A stretch of 53,983 nt of DNA from Gammaproteobacteria bacterium (GTDB lineage: Bacteria; Pseudomonadota; Gammaproteobacteria; Chromatiales; Chromatiaceae). The DNA lies in assembly GCA_020445335.1 (NCBI GenBank), contig JAGRGU010000012.1:260-54242 (forward strand). Direction: 5' to 3'. Positions 1 through 8,924 of the stretch are shown here, piece after piece. Positions within the stretch are counted from its first letter, which is position 1; each line of letters opens with the position of its first letter. The position numbers and the translations under genes are program-made. A model generated the notes under the pieces. It saw only the letters and a program-made list of their open reading frames with translations. It was not told the DNA's origin and searched no databases.

Positions 1-146
1 CTCTCCTGCGGGATCGAAACTGCGCCGCCTCCGGCAAGTCGATACTGCATCCAACTCAGCTGGGTGGACCGCCGGGGCCGGCTTCGCTCCACTACTACGG
101 AGTCCGTTACTGCGGGACCCTCTACTACGGGATCGAAACTGCGCCG
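1..146. repeat. Imperfect 27-bp direct repeat, two copies
   Basis: Positions 1-27 and 120-146 match at 25 of 27 bases; both contain GGGATCGAAACTGCGCCG. Weaker relatives of the left part (CTACTACGG, TTACTGCGGGACC) lie at 92-120. The repeats are at the window edge, so the array may continue to the left. The GATCGAAAC string resembles the end of some CRISPR repeats, but copies are not evenly spaced here. No convincing gene occupies 1-364. Confidence 0.45.
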
Positions 147-364
147 GCCCGGCCGGTCGCTACCGCATGGATTCGTGCCCGGGTCTCTGCTACCGCTCGA
201 ATCCATCACCGCTACAACCTTCGTTCTGACTAATGTAGCGGTCGCGACAAGGTTTACTTTAACGAAAATTGTGCAATGCAGCACCCAAAAATATTCTATG
301 GGGTTAAAGTTCACATTGCGCCGGGAAGTTCCTGCGGGTGTTGCGCGTGGAAGCCCCTGACGGG

Positions 365-1333
365 TCAGTTTGCAGTCACCTGCGCGGCGCGATCGGTGGA
401 GAATCTGGCGGCGTGCCGGGCGACCACCCTGCCGAAAAGGCCCCTCCGGTTTTCGCAGATCCGGCGGATCTGCGCGTCTGAGTCCGCTTCGATTGCGCGG
501 TAGATGGCTGCGCAGAGCGCGTGCGCCTGGCGGCCGCTCCACGCCTCCGGCAGCAGGGGGGTGGGAAGGTCCGGGTCGCGCAGCAGTATCCTGCGGTATT
601 CGTGGATCAATATGATACGCAACAGCAGGCTGCTCTCGGGGTCGCTGCAAGCGCCCGTCGCTCGGCCCTCAAGCGCTCGGGCGAGTGGTAGGTAGCGTCT
701 GTTGAAGGCGCGATATTGGCGGTCCAGGGTGTCGATATCGAAGCATTGGCGCACCATCTCCCGCGTACCCAGGCCGTGTGCCTGGTCGTAGTTCGAGGCT
801 CGCATAATGGTCACCTTCTGCGTCACGCCGAGTTCGTCGAGAAGTTGCCAGAGCACGCCGACGGACGCATTCGGGTGGCCGTAGACGTTGGGTGCGACGA
901 CGCCGTAACCCAGCCAGAGCATGCGTTTGCGGATCTCGGCGCGCTGCTCGGCGCTGATTCCCCTGGTGCCGGCGAAGAGCAGGCGCCACTCCCCATCCCA
1001 CTCCGGCTCGGTGAAATGGTAGATCCGCCGGTCGAAATGGTCCACCCGCCTGCGTGCGGTGTCGCTCAGTCGGTAGAAGCTGCGGCGGCCGATGCGTGTC
1101 CCCTCCAGCGTGCCGTCCTGTGAGAGCCGGTAGACCGCGGTGCGCACCAGTCTTTCGCTGATGCCCAACGGCTGCAGCAGCCGCGTCAGGCTGCCGAGCC
1201 AGATTTCGCCGCCATGCGCTTCCACCAGATCGCCGAAGACCGTGGCGATCAGCGACGGGGTCTTGCTGGGAGGCTCGTTGCGGAAGTTCCGCAGCAGGGT
1301 CCTGCAGCGGTTCTGGAATGCGGGCGTCGGCAC
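365..1333 (-). CDS. paaX: PaaX-family transcriptional regulator
   Basis: The protein follows E. coli PaaX nearly throughout: SLIATVFGD near the N-terminus, GGEIWLGSL, RLVRTAVYRLSQDG and RIGRRSFYRLS in the winged-helix DNA-binding part, and LLLRIILIHEYRRILLRDPDLP in the C-terminal domain. PaaX proteins are GntR-like repressors; the classical one controls phenylacetate degradation and responds to phenylacetyl-CoA. Here no paa genes are in view. The gene diverges from an aromatic monooxygenase operon, so its likely target is that operon (inference). The frame is open to a TTG at 1375, but the GTG at 1333 gives 322 residues, close to the 316 of E. coli PaaX, and is preferred. No strong ribosome binding site decides between them. 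Confidence 0.85.
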   Translation of the reverse strand: MPTPAFQNRCRTLLRNFRNEPPSKTPSLIATVFGDLVEAHGGEIWLGSLTRLLQPLGISERLVRTAVYRLSQDGTLEGTRIGRRSFYRLSDTARRRVDHFDRRIYHFTEPEWDGEWRLLFAGTRGISAEQRAEIRKRMLWLGYGVVAPNVYGHPNASVGVLWQLLDELGVTQKVTIMRASNYDQAHGLGTREMVRQCFDIDTLDRQYRAFNRRYLPLARALEGRATGACSDPESSLLLRIILIHEYRRILLRDPDLPTPLLPEAWSGRQAHALCAAIYRAIEADSDAQIRRICENRRGLFGRVVARHAARFSTDRAAQVTAN

Positions 1334-1669
1334 TGGCGCGGATGAAGTCGGCTGGAAAAGTAAAAATGGTAGCAAATGCCCGCCTGGCCGTCATCGCCGG
1401 GCGGTGGCGCCTTTGGCCTGGGGGTGCCCGCCGTCCAGACCTGATTGATAGTTATGAAATACGTAAAAATAAAAAGCAGCGAGGCTGCTCTGTATTGATG
1501 GATGCGATATAAAGTGCTGTACTAGCTCTTATGTAGCAAGTTTAAAATTACAAATAACGTAAATTACTCATTATTACCGGTGCGTGGGATGCCAGGCGAG
1601 CCCCGCTGGCGGCAGCGGCCGGGCCGTTGCGTGGCACAGCGCCACGGCCGGAGCAGAGAGGTTGGCGCG
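1334..1669. promoter_or_regulatory. Divergent promoter region paaX / catabolic operon
   Basis: AT-rich spacer between the PaaX regulator and the FAD monooxygenase, in contrast to the GC-rich genes. It contains AATACGTAAA at 1458-1467 and a near copy AATAACGTAAA at 1553-1563, followed by ATTACTCA (1563-1570) and ATTACCGG (1573-1580). AATATGTAAA and ATTACCGAA recur in the other divergent promoter of this locus (10955-11099). They are candidate operators for PaaX or IclR; this is inference from similarity only. Part overlaps the possible extended paaX N-terminus. Confidence 0.4.
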
Positions 1670-3337
1670 ATGTTCCTGACTTACGACAATCCGGTCTATG
1701 ATTACGCCAGATCGCCGGATCAGAGCGCTGCCGAGCCGGTCCACCATCCGCTGATCGTGGTGGGTGCCGGTCCGGTCGGCATGGCGGCGGCGATCGACGC
1801 CGCCCAGCGCGGGCTGCAGGTGCTGCTGCTCGACGATGACAACACCGTCAGCGTCGGCTCGCGCGCCGTCTGTTACTCCAAGCGTTGCCTCGAGATCATG
1901 GATCGCCTGGGGTGCGCGGAACCAATGATCGAGCAGGGCGTCACCTGGAATGTCGGCAAGGTCTTCTTTCGCGACGAACTGGTCAATCAGTTTGATCTGC
2001 TGCCCGAAGCGGGGCACAAGATTCCGGCCTTCATCAATCTGCAGCAGTACTATCTGGAAGAGTATATGGTCAGGCGCATGGACGACCTCGACAACCTCGA
2101 GGTGCGCTGGCGTAACCGGGTGGTCGAAATCGACAACGCGCCCGAGCGGGTGATGCTGGGCATAGATACGCCGGACGGACGCTACCGGCTGAGCTGCGAC
2201 TGGTTGATCGTCGCCGACGGCGCCAACAGCCCGATCCGTGAGCAGCTGGGGCTCGAGTCGCGCGGGCAGTGGTTCCAGGACCGCTTTCTGATTGCCGACG
2301 TGGTGATGAAGGCCGGTTTTCCGCCGGAGCGCTGGTTCTCGTTCGATCCCTCCTACCATCGCGGCCAGTCGACGCTGCTGCATCGCCAGTCCGACGATGT
2401 CTGGCGGCTCGATTTCCAGCTCGGCTGGGACGCCGATCCGGAGGAAGAGAAAAAGCCCGAGCGAGTGATACCGCGCGTCAGGGCGATGCTCGGGGAGGAG
2501 ACCGAGTTCGAGCTGGAGTGGTGCAGCGTCTACACCTTCCGCTGTCGGCGCATGGAGCGTTTCCGTTATGGGCGCGCGCTGTTCGTCGGCGACGCCGCGC
2601 ACCAGGTTTCGCCGTTTGGTGCGCGTGGCGCCAACTCAGGGGTGCAGGATAGCGACAACCTGATCTGGAAGCTGGCACTGGTGATGCAGGGCCGGGCGCC
2701 GCAGCGGCTGCTCGACAGCTACTCCGACGAGCGCGTTCAGGCCGCCGAAGAGAACATCCTCAACTCCACCCGTTCGACCGACTTCATCACCCCCAAATCG
2801 ACCATGTCGCGCATCTTTCGCGATTCGGTGCTTGAGCTTTGCCGCGACTTCCCCTTCGCCCGCCAGCTGGTCAACTCGGGCCGGCTTTCGGATACCGCGT
2901 TTCTCATCGACTCCGAGCTCAACACCGCCGAAGATCCCGATTTCTGCGGTGACATGGTGCCGGGCGCGGTGATGCTGGACGCGCCGATCGAGGGGCCGGA
3001 CGGTGAGCGCTGGCTGTTGGATACGGCCGGCGGCCCGTTCGTGCTCTACTGCTATCTGGGTGAGAGCGGCGGGCTGTCGCAGCAGACTCGGGCGGCGCTG
3101 CATGCGCTGGCCGGTGCGTCGATTCCGGTACAGAGTTTCGTCGTGGTTGCCGCCGGCGCCGCGGCAGAGGAGCACGCGACCGTGATCGACCGCGAGGGGC
3201 TGTTCGCGGCACGCTACGACGCGCGCCCGGGGAGCTGTTATCTGGTCCGTCCGGACCAGCATCTCTGCGCCCGCTGGCGCAGCTTCGATGCGCACTCCGT
3301 CGCCGCCGCCGTGGCGCGCGCCACCTGCAATGGCTGA
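1670..3337 (+). CDS. FAD-dependent aromatic monooxygenase (MhaA-like)
   Basis: A 555-residue class A flavoprotein hydroxylase. Visible motifs are the FAD Rossmann GAGPVG (residues 32-37), the DG motif in VADGANSPIR (about 182) and the GD motif GDAAHQVSPFGARGAN (about 307), followed by a C-terminal thioredoxin-like region. Such enzymes hydroxylate a phenolic ring with NAD(P)H and O2. The next gene encodes a DUF2783 small protein and the operon makes the homogentisate-branch isomerase, so 3-hydroxyphenylacetate 6-hydroxylase (MhaA, producing homogentisate) is the best functional guess; the substrate cannot be read from sequence. The frame is open to a GTG at 1580, but the ATG at 1670 has a GAGAGG ribosome binding site and the usual N-terminus. 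Confidence 0.85.
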   Translation: MFLTYDNPVYDYARSPDQSAAEPVHHPLIVVGAGPVGMAAAIDAAQRGLQVLLLDDDNTVSVGSRAVCYSKRCLEIMDRLGCAEPMIEQGVTWNVGKVFFRDELVNQFDLLPEAGHKIPAFINLQQYYLEEYMVRRMDDLDNLEVRWRNRVVEIDNAPERVMLGIDTPDGRYRLSCDWLIVADGANSPIREQLGLESRGQWFQDRFLIADVVMKAGFPPERWFSFDPSYHRGQSTLLHRQSDDVWRLDFQLGWDADPEEEKKPERVIPRVRAMLGEETEFELEWCSVYTFRCRRMERFRYGRALFVGDAAHQVSPFGARGANSGVQDSDNLIWKLALVMQGRAPQRLLDSYSDERVQAAEENILNSTRSTDFITPKSTMSRIFRDSVLELCRDFPFARQLVNSGRLSDTAFLIDSELNTAEDPDFCGDMVPGAVMLDAPIEGPDGERWLLDTAGGPFVLYCYLGESGGLSQQTRAALHALAGASIPVQSFVVVAAGAAAEEHATVIDREGLFAARYDARPGSCYLVRPDQHLCARWRSFDAHSVAAAVARATCNG

Positions 3338-3347
3338 GGGTTTCACC

Positions 3348-3596
3348 ATGCCGCTGAAGACCGAGAACAACTTTCACCAGCCAGGGAAGCGTTTTTTTCG
3401 CGCTTATAGACCGGGCGACGACTTCTATGAAGCGCTGATCGAGACCCACCGGGATCTGAGCGACGAGCAGAGCGCACGCGTCAACGCGCGGCTGGTGTTG
3501 CTGCTCTGCAATCAGGTTGGCGATCTCGGTTTGCTGCGCGAAGCCATGGCGATTGCCCGCAAGGGCGTGGTGGCTGAAGATGACGACGCCACCTGA
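3348..3596 (+). CDS. DUF2783 small protein, putative monooxygenase partner
   Basis: An 82-residue cytosolic protein with the DUF2783 core (DDFYEALIETHRDLSDEQ, then NARLVLLLCNQVGD and LREAMAIAR). The family is commonly found beside FAD aromatic hydroxylases. In Pseudomonas putida U a small protein, MhaB, is needed with MhaA for 3-hydroxyphenylacetate hydroxylation, and this gene has the same size class and position; equating them is inference. GAGGG at 3336-3340 supports the ATG at 3348. An in-frame ATG at 3330 overlaps the monooxygenase stop and is an alternative. Translational coupling with the monooxygenase is likely. Confidence 0.75.
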   Translation: MPLKTENNFHQPGKRFFRAYRPGDDFYEALIETHRDLSDEQSARVNARLVLLLCNQVGDLGLLREAMAIARKGVVAEDDDAT

Positions 3597-3629
3597 CCCG
3601 TTCGCCGGTACCCATTCCAGGAGAGAGAG

Positions 3630-4175
3630 ATGAAGATCGACAAGATTCACCACGTTGCCTACCGCTGCAGGGATGCAAAGGAGACCGTGCAGTGGTATCG
3701 CGACAATCTGAAGATGGAATTCCTGCTGGCGATCGCCGAGGATCGCGTCCCCTCGACCCACGCCCCCGATCCCTATATGCACGTCTTTCTCGACGCCGGC
3801 GACGGCAACGTGTTGGCCTTCTTCGAGTTGCCGACCCAGCCGGAGATGGGGCATGACCCGAACACACCCGCCTGGGTGCAGCATATCGCCTTCAAGGTGA
3901 AGGATCGCGAGACGCTGCTGCAGTTCCGCGATCATCTGGAGGCCAATGGCATCGAGGTGCTGGGGGTGACCAACCACTCGATCTTCCATTCGATCTACTT
4001 CTTCGATCCCAACGGGCACCGGGTAGAACTCGCCTGTCCCGATCCCGACGAGGCTGAGAAGCTGAAGCGGCTCGATGCGGTCAAATGGGAGATGCTGGAG
4101 GAGTGGTCGCGCACCCGGCGGGCGCCGCGCCACGCTGCCTGGATGCACGAGGATGAGTTCAACTCGGCGGAGTAG
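3630..4175 (+). CDS. VOC-superfamily metalloprotein, candidate ring-cleavage dioxygenase
   Basis: A 181-residue protein with two beta-alpha-beta3 modules of the vicinal oxygen chelate fold. The metal-site positions can be read: H8 (HHVAYRC), E66 (LAFFELP), H85 (WVQHIAFKV) and E133 (GHRVELA). H8/H85/E133 equals the two-His-one-carboxylate triad of type I extradiol dioxygenases; with E66 the set also equals the H/E/H/E site of bacterial glyoxalase I. It sits between the hydroxylase pair and maleylacetoacetate isomerase, exactly where ring cleavage belongs, and no HmgA homologue is in the window. A dioxygenase role is therefore possible, but a glyoxalase or isomerase role is not excluded. A strong AGGAGAGAGAG site precedes the ATG. 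Confidence 0.8.
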   Translation: MKIDKIHHVAYRCRDAKETVQWYRDNLKMEFLLAIAEDRVPSTHAPDPYMHVFLDAGDGNVLAFFELPTQPEMGHDPNTPAWVQHIAFKVKDRETLLQFRDHLEANGIEVLGVTNHSIFHSIYFFDPNGHRVELACPDPDEAEKLKRLDAVKWEMLEEWSRTRRAPRHAAWMHEDEFNSAE

Positions 4176-4181
4176 CGGGCA

Positions 4182-4823
4182 ATGATGAGACTCTACGACT
4201 ACTATCGCTCATCCGCTGCCTACCGGGTGCGCATCGCGCTCAATCTCAAGGGGCTAGCGCCTAAAGTCGTTCCGGTGCATCTGCTGCGCGACGGCGGTGA
4301 GAACTTCAGAGCCGACTACATGGCGAAGAATCCGCTGGCGTTGGTGCCGACGCTGGAGGTGGATGGGCGGCCGCTGATCCAGTCGCTGGCGATCATCGAG
4401 TATCTCGAGGAGACCCACCCCGCGCCACCGCTGCTGCCGCCGGATGCGCCTGGCCGCGCCAGGGTGCGGGCGATCGCGCAGACGGTCGCCTGCGAGATCC
4501 ATCCGCTCAACAACCTGCGCGTGCTCGACTACCTGGTCGGGACATTGGGTGTCGACGAGGCGGAGAAACTGGCCTGGTACCGGCATTGGGTCGATGAGGG
4601 ACTGGCCGGACTGGAGCGCCTGCTGGGGCAGGACGAGAGTGACTTCTGCCACGGCGATGCGCCGACGATGGCAGACTGCTGCCTGATTCCGCAACTCTAC
4701 AATGCGCGGCGTTTCGACTGCCCGCTGGATGCCTTCCCGCGTCTCCTGCGGATCGCCGAGCGCTGCGAGTGGCTACCTGCATTCATCGCCGCGCAGCCGG
4801 AGAACCAACCGGCCGCGAATTGA
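4182..4823 (+). CDS. maiA: Maleylacetoacetate isomerase (zeta-class GST)
   Basis: A 213-residue glutathione S-transferase fold. The zeta-class N-terminal signature appears as YYRSSAAYRVRIALNLKG (residues 7-24), with Ala in place of the Cys of the textbook SSCxxRVR motif, a change common in bacterial homologues. NPLALVPTLEVDGRPLIQS carries the cis-proline and glutathione-binding loop, and MADCCLIPQLYNARRF the C-terminal helical domain. It isomerises maleylacetoacetate to fumarylacetoacetate with glutathione; maleylpyruvate isomerase is the alternative, but the acetoacetyl-CoA synthetase and fumarylacetoacetase nearby favour the homogentisate branch. It starts 6 nt after the VOC gene, so the two are co-transcribed. 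Confidence 0.88.
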   Translation: MMRLYDYYRSSAAYRVRIALNLKGLAPKVVPVHLLRDGGENFRADYMAKNPLALVPTLEVDGRPLIQSLAIIEYLEETHPAPPLLPPDAPGRARVRAIAQTVACEIHPLNNLRVLDYLVGTLGVDEAEKLAWYRHWVDEGLAGLERLLGQDESDFCHGDAPTMADCCLIPQLYNARRFDCPLDAFPRLLRIAERCEWLPAFIAAQPENQPAAN

Positions 4824-4988
4824 ATCGCAATGCCATGATTATCGAGCATGGATGCGTTACGCTTAGTCCATCCGCAGGGGCGGGGTGGGCCGCGCAGACT
4901 CGCTGCTCTCCGCATCTGCCGCTGTCATCGACGGGCATCGGGCGCGGTCGATGGACGGTTCACCCATTGTCGCAGGAGAGAATCGAGC

Positions 4989-6941
4989 ATGAGCCAACAA
5001 CCCCTCTGGCAGCCGAGCGCGAAGCAGATCGCCGACTCCAACATGATCGGTTTCATGGAGCGCGCGGCGCGTTACTCGGGGTGTCGCATCGATGACTATG
5101 AAGCGCTCTGGCAGTGGTCGATCGACGACCTTGAGGGGTTCTGGTCGCTGCTCTGGAGCTACGCCAATGTGCTCGGCGACCGGCGTTCGGGGGTGCTCGT
5201 GGATGGCGAGCGCATGCCGGGCGCGCGCTGGTTTCCGGGCGCGAGTCTGAATTACGCCGAGAATCTGCTGCGACGCCGCGACGATCAGGACGCGCTGGTT
5301 TTCTGGGGCGAGACCCGGGTTCGGTGTCGACTCAGTCATGGTCAGCTGCACGAGCAGGTGTCGCGCTGCCGTCAGGCGCTGCAGGCGGCCGGCGTCGGCG
5401 AGGGCGACCGGGTCGTCGGTTACCTGCCGAATATGCCGGAGACGGTGATCGCCATGCTGGCGGCGGCGTCGCTGGGCGCGGTCTGGTCCTCCGCCTCGCC
5501 CGACTTCGGCGTCGAGGGTGTGATGGACCGCTTCGGTCAGATCGAACCCAGGGTGCTGTTCTGCGTCGACGGTTATTACTACAACGGCAAGACCATCGAC
5601 TGCATGCAGAAAAACGCCGAGGTGGCGGCACGGCTGCCTGGCCTGGCGCGAACCGTTCTGGTCCGTTACGGCAACGAAGGCGCCGTTGCCGATGCCTTGG
5701 TGCAGGGCGTCGGCTGGGAGGAGTTCCTCGCCCCCTTCCAGCCTGGCGAGATCGAGTTCGCGCAGCTGCCGTTCGACCATCCGCTCTTCATCATGTTCTC
5801 CTCGGGCACCACAGGCGTGCCCAAATGCATCGTCCACTCTGCCGGCGGCACGCTGCTGCAGCACCTGAAAGAGCACCTGCTGCACGCAGACATCAAGCCC
5901 AACGATCGGCTCTTCTACTTCACCACCTGTGGCTGGATGATGTGGAACTGGCTGGTCTCGGGGCTGGCGAGCGGCGCCACGCTGCTGCTTTACGACGGCA
6001 GCCCGTTCGCCGGCGACAACCGGGTGCTGTTCGATCTCGCCGAGCAGGAGCGCATGACCCAGTTCGGCACCTCCGCCAAGTTTCTCGAGGCGTGCGGAAA
6101 GTTCGGACTGGAGCCGGCGGCCAGCCATGATCTGGGCGCGCTGCGGGCGCTCTTCTCCACCGGCAGCCCGCTGGCGCCGGAAGGGTTCCGCTATGTCTAC
6201 GCCAGTATCAAGCAGGATCTGCTGCTGGCTTCGATCTCCGGCGGCACCGATATCATCTCCTGCTTTGCGCTCGGTTGCCCGACCCGCCCGGTCTGGATAG
6301 GTGAGTTGCAGTGCCGCGGACTCGGCATGGCGGTCGAGGTTTTCGACGAAGCAGGGCGTCTGCTGCGCGGAGAGAAGGGCGAACTGGTCTGCACCAGGCC
6401 CTTCCCGTCGATGCCGGTCGGTTTCTGGAACGACCCCGACGGAAAGCGTTACCGCGCTGCCTACTTCGACCGCTTCGACAACATCTGGTGCCACGGCGAT
6501 TTCGTCGAGTTGACCGAACACGACGGTATGATCATCCACGGCCGTTCCGATGCCACCCTCAATCCGGGCGGCGTGCGCATCGGTACCGCCGAGATCTACC
6601 GCCAGGTGGAGAAGGTGCACGAAGTGCTGGACTCGGTGGTGATCGGCCAGAATTGGGAGCAGGATGTGCGCGTGGTGCTGTTCGTCAAGTTGCGCGATGG
6701 CGTGACCCTCGACGAGGCGCTGGTCGCACGCATCAAGCAGCAGATCCGCAGCAAGACGACACCGCGGCACGTGCCGGCGAAGGTGGTACAGATTACCGAT
6801 ATTCCCCGTACCAAGAGCGGCAAGATCGTCGAGCTGGCGGTACGCCAGGTGGTGCATGGCGAGCAGGTGAAGAACACCGAGAGCCTGGCCAATCCGGAGG
6901 CGCTTGCGCTCTACCGGAATCTGCCAGAGCTTGAGTCCTAG
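4989..6941 (+). CDS. aacS: Acetoacetyl-CoA synthetase
   Basis: A 650-residue ANL-superfamily ligase of the usual length for acetoacetate-CoA ligase. It has an N-terminal ACAS domain ([13 protein letters not shown]), the AMP-binding P-loop SSGTTGVPK (about residue 270), [25 protein letters not shown] and the C-terminal catalytic lysine motif [10 protein letters not shown] (about 608). It activates acetoacetate to acetoacetyl-CoA with ATP and so recovers the acetoacetate released by fumarylacetoacetase, in place of a CoA transferase. The frame is open upstream, but the ATG at 4989 has an AGGAGAG site. A 165-nt spacer separates it from maiA. Confidence 0.92.
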   Translation: MSQQPLWQPSAKQIADSNMIGFMERAARYSGCRIDDYEALWQWSIDDLEGFWSLLWSYANVLGDRRSGVLVDGERMPGARWFPGASLNYAENLLRRRDDQDALVFWGETRVRCRLSHGQLHEQVSRCRQALQAAGVGEGDRVVGYLPNMPETVIAMLAAASLGAVWSSASPDFGVEGVMDRFGQIEPRVLFCVDGYYYNGKTIDCMQKNAEVAARLPGLARTVLVRYGNEGAVADALVQGVGWEEFLAPFQPGEIEFAQLPFDHPLFIMFSSGTTGVPKCIVHSAGGTLLQHLKEHLLHADIKPNDRLFYFTTCGWMMWNWLVSGLASGATLLLYDGSPFAGDNRVLFDLAEQERMTQFGTSAKFLEACGKFGLEPAASHDLGALRALFSTGSPLAPEGFRYVYASIKQDLLLASISGGTDIISCFALGCPTRPVWIGELQCRGLGMAVEVFDEAGRLLRGEKGELVCTRPFPSMPVGFWNDPDGKRYRAAYFDRFDNIWCHGDFVELTEHDGMIIHGRSDATLNPGGVRIGTAEIYRQVEKVHEVLDSVVIGQNWEQDVRVVLFVKLRDGVTLDEALVARIKQQIRSKTTPRHVPAKVVQITDIPRTKSGKIVELAVRQVVHGEQVKNTESLANPEALALYRNLPELES

Positions 6942-6988
6942 CCGTGTCGTCGACTGTCGCCGGCGCGCGGCGTCGGGTGCACTAGCCG

Positions 6989-7687
6989 ATGTGGACGGAT
7001 CTCGGTTTTCTGGAGCTGGCCTCGGCAGCCTGGTTTGTCGGCTGCTGGGTCGGTTATAGCTACTTTTCGCGCTACCGCTCGAAGCACCGCCGGCGCCTGC
7101 AGGATGCCCTGCATCTGCATATTCAGCAGTGGATCGAGGTGCTCTACGTACGCGAGCTGCGCATCGTCGACACTTCGGTGATCGGCAATCTCGAGCGCAA
7201 TGCCACCTTTTTCGCCTCCAGCAGCCTGCTGATTATCGCCGGTCTGATGACGGCGATCGGTTCAACCGATCAGGCGATCACCTTTCTTTCCGAACTGCCG
7301 TTCGTGCAGAACCTGACGCGCGAGACCTGGGAGTTGGGGATTTTTGCGTTGATTCTGGTATACGCCTACGCGTTCTTCACCTTCACCTGGTGCATGCGGC
7401 AATGGGGCTTCGCCTCGATCATGGTCGGCAGCGCGGCTCCAATCGGATCCGAGACCGGGCTCAAACGCGATCAGGCGCGTCACAGCCGGGCGTTGGCGCG
7501 CATCGTCTGGCTCGCCGTCTATCACTTCAACCTGGGGTTGCGCGCTTTCTATTTCAGTCTCGCGCTGCTCGCCTGGTTCGTCCATCCATTGGCGTTCATT
7601 GTCGCCACCTTCTGGGTGGTCGCGGTGCTCTACCGGCGCGAGTTTCACTCGCGCACGCTCGTAGCGTTGATGATGGGTATCGAGTGA
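6989..7687 (+). CDS. DUF599 family inner-membrane protein
   Basis: A 232-residue protein with four to five hydrophobic segments: an N-terminal helix (about 8-24), FFASSSLLIIAGLMTAIG (about 75-92), LGIFALILVYAYAFFTFTWC (about 116-135) and a C-terminal pair (about 185-220). The charged motif after helix 1 and the RDQARHSRALARIVW stretch fit DUF599, a family without an assigned biochemical function. It follows aacS by 47 nt on the same strand and may be the last gene of the catabolic operon, perhaps incidental to it. Confidence 0.75.
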   Translation: MWTDLGFLELASAAWFVGCWVGYSYFSRYRSKHRRRLQDALHLHIQQWIEVLYVRELRIVDTSVIGNLERNATFFASSSLLIIAGLMTAIGSTDQAITFLSELPFVQNLTRETWELGIFALILVYAYAFFTFTWCMRQWGFASIMVGSAAPIGSETGLKRDQARHSRALARIVWLAVYHFNLGLRAFYFSLALLAWFVHPLAFIVATFWVVAVLYRREFHSRTLVALMMGIE

Positions 7688-7929
7688 ACGGCGGCGCAGC
7701 GCTATGCGGGGCCGCTTCGCCGAGGTTCCGACAAAGTTCGCCGCGGATTGAGGGAGCGTCACTCATCGGTCGACTTGGTAGCCTGCAGAGACGCATTCTA
7801 AGGCACGATTCACCCACGACATCTGCCCGGACTACGCCGCCGACATTCGTTCTGAGATCAGCCGAAGTAAGGCGCATGGCTAGGCAGGAGGGGGGCTCTG
7901 CATCCGGATAGTGCGGGCCGTCTTTGTTC

Positions 7930-8877
7930 TCAGCCCAGCGCCCCTCTGTCCGCCAGCAGCAACAGCAGCAGGTTGATCGAGACGAAGGAGAGCAGCGTTG
8001 CACCGACCAGCGCGGCAGCGCAGCTCTCCTGCTGGCCGTAACGCTGCGCCAGCAGCGGGAAGATACCGGCCATCGGCATCGCCGCGAGAATGATCGCGGT
8101 AGCCTGCAGCGTCGGCGCGAACGGTGGCAACAGCCACACCATCGACGCCACGGCTGCCGGGTGCAGCAGCAGTTTGAACAGCGCCATCTGGCCGATCGAC
8201 GCCGCCCGGCCGTGCAGCGACAGGCCGACCAGCATGCCGCCGATGACGAACAGCGACACTGCGCTGGCCGAGCCCGCCAGCAGCTCCAGCGTCTTCTGCA
8301 GCGCACCCTCCGCCCGCCAACCCAGCAGCGACGCCAGCAAGCCGGCAGCGATCGCCAGTACCAGCGGGTTGGAGAGAGTCTTTTTCAGCGCGCTGACAAC
8401 GGCCACGCGGACGCTGCCGCGATCCTGGCCGGCGGTCTCGGCCAGCGCGATCGTCAGCGGCACCAGCAGGATCAGATCGACCAGCATCGACAGCGCCACG
8501 CCGACCACGGCGGCCAGGCCGAACAGCTGCACGACGATGGCGTAGCCGATGAAGGCACTGTTGGCCATCGCACCTCCCAGGCCGTGGAAGGCGGCACTCT
8601 CGAGCGGCTCTGCGCGCAGTCGCCGGGCAAGCAGGAAGCCAGCGGCCAGGGTCGCCAGTGAGCCGCCGGCGAAAGCGGCCAGATAGGAGGGATCGATGAT
8701 CGCCGAGAAGTCGCGCGTCGACAGCGCGTTGAAGAGCATCGCCGGCAGCGCGCAGTAAATCACGTAGTTGCCCATGCCGGCGACGGCGGATCTGGCCACC
8801 CACTCCAAGCGCACCACCAGGTAGCCGAGCCCGATCAGAAGGAAGACGGGCAGTGTGATGGCGAGAATGCTCAACAT
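7930..8877 (-). CDS. AEC family (auxin efflux carrier-like) transporter
   Basis: A 315-residue membrane protein with about ten hydrophobic helices in two similar halves. The N-terminus MLSILAITLPVFLLIGLGYL and the internal stretch ANSAFIGYAIVVQLFG, with the Asn/Ser/Gly pattern of AEC carriers, are visible. Bacterial relatives move dicarboxylates or other organic anions. It begins 47 nt after fahA on the same strand, so it may carry a substrate or product of the aromatic pathway, for instance an aromatic acid or fumarate-like anion (inference). Confidence 0.85.
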   Translation of the reverse strand: MLSILAITLPVFLLIGLGYLVVRLEWVARSAVAGMGNYVIYCALPAMLFNALSTRDFSAIIDPSYLAAFAGGSLATLAAGFLLARRLRAEPLESAAFHGLGGAMANSAFIGYAIVVQLFGLAAVVGVALSMLVDLILLVPLTIALAETAGQDRGSVRVAVVSALKKTLSNPLVLAIAAGLLASLLGWRAEGALQKTLELLAGSASAVSLFVIGGMLVGLSLHGRAASIGQMALFKLLLHPAAVASMVWLLPPFAPTLQATAIILAAMPMAGIFPLLAQRYGQQESCAAALVGATLLSFVSINLLLLLLADRGALG

Positions 8878-8924
8878 CGGCGTGCTCGCTTGCGGTCGCC
8901 GACCCTTGTCACTGTGGCCTATGC

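Noticed and set aside
9..146. GGATCGAAAC strings as a CRISPR array
   Set aside because: Only two clear copies, 119 bp apart, with no uniform spacers and no cas genes in the window.
1574..4148. Long antisense frames opposite the monooxygenase, VOC and neighbouring genes
   Set aside because: Composition shadows of real genes; His/Arg/Gln-rich translations with no motifs.
4863..6857. A 664-codon open frame antisense to aacS
   Set aside because: GC-rich codon bias opens the complementary frame; the translation has no family features, while aacS is complete on the plus strand.
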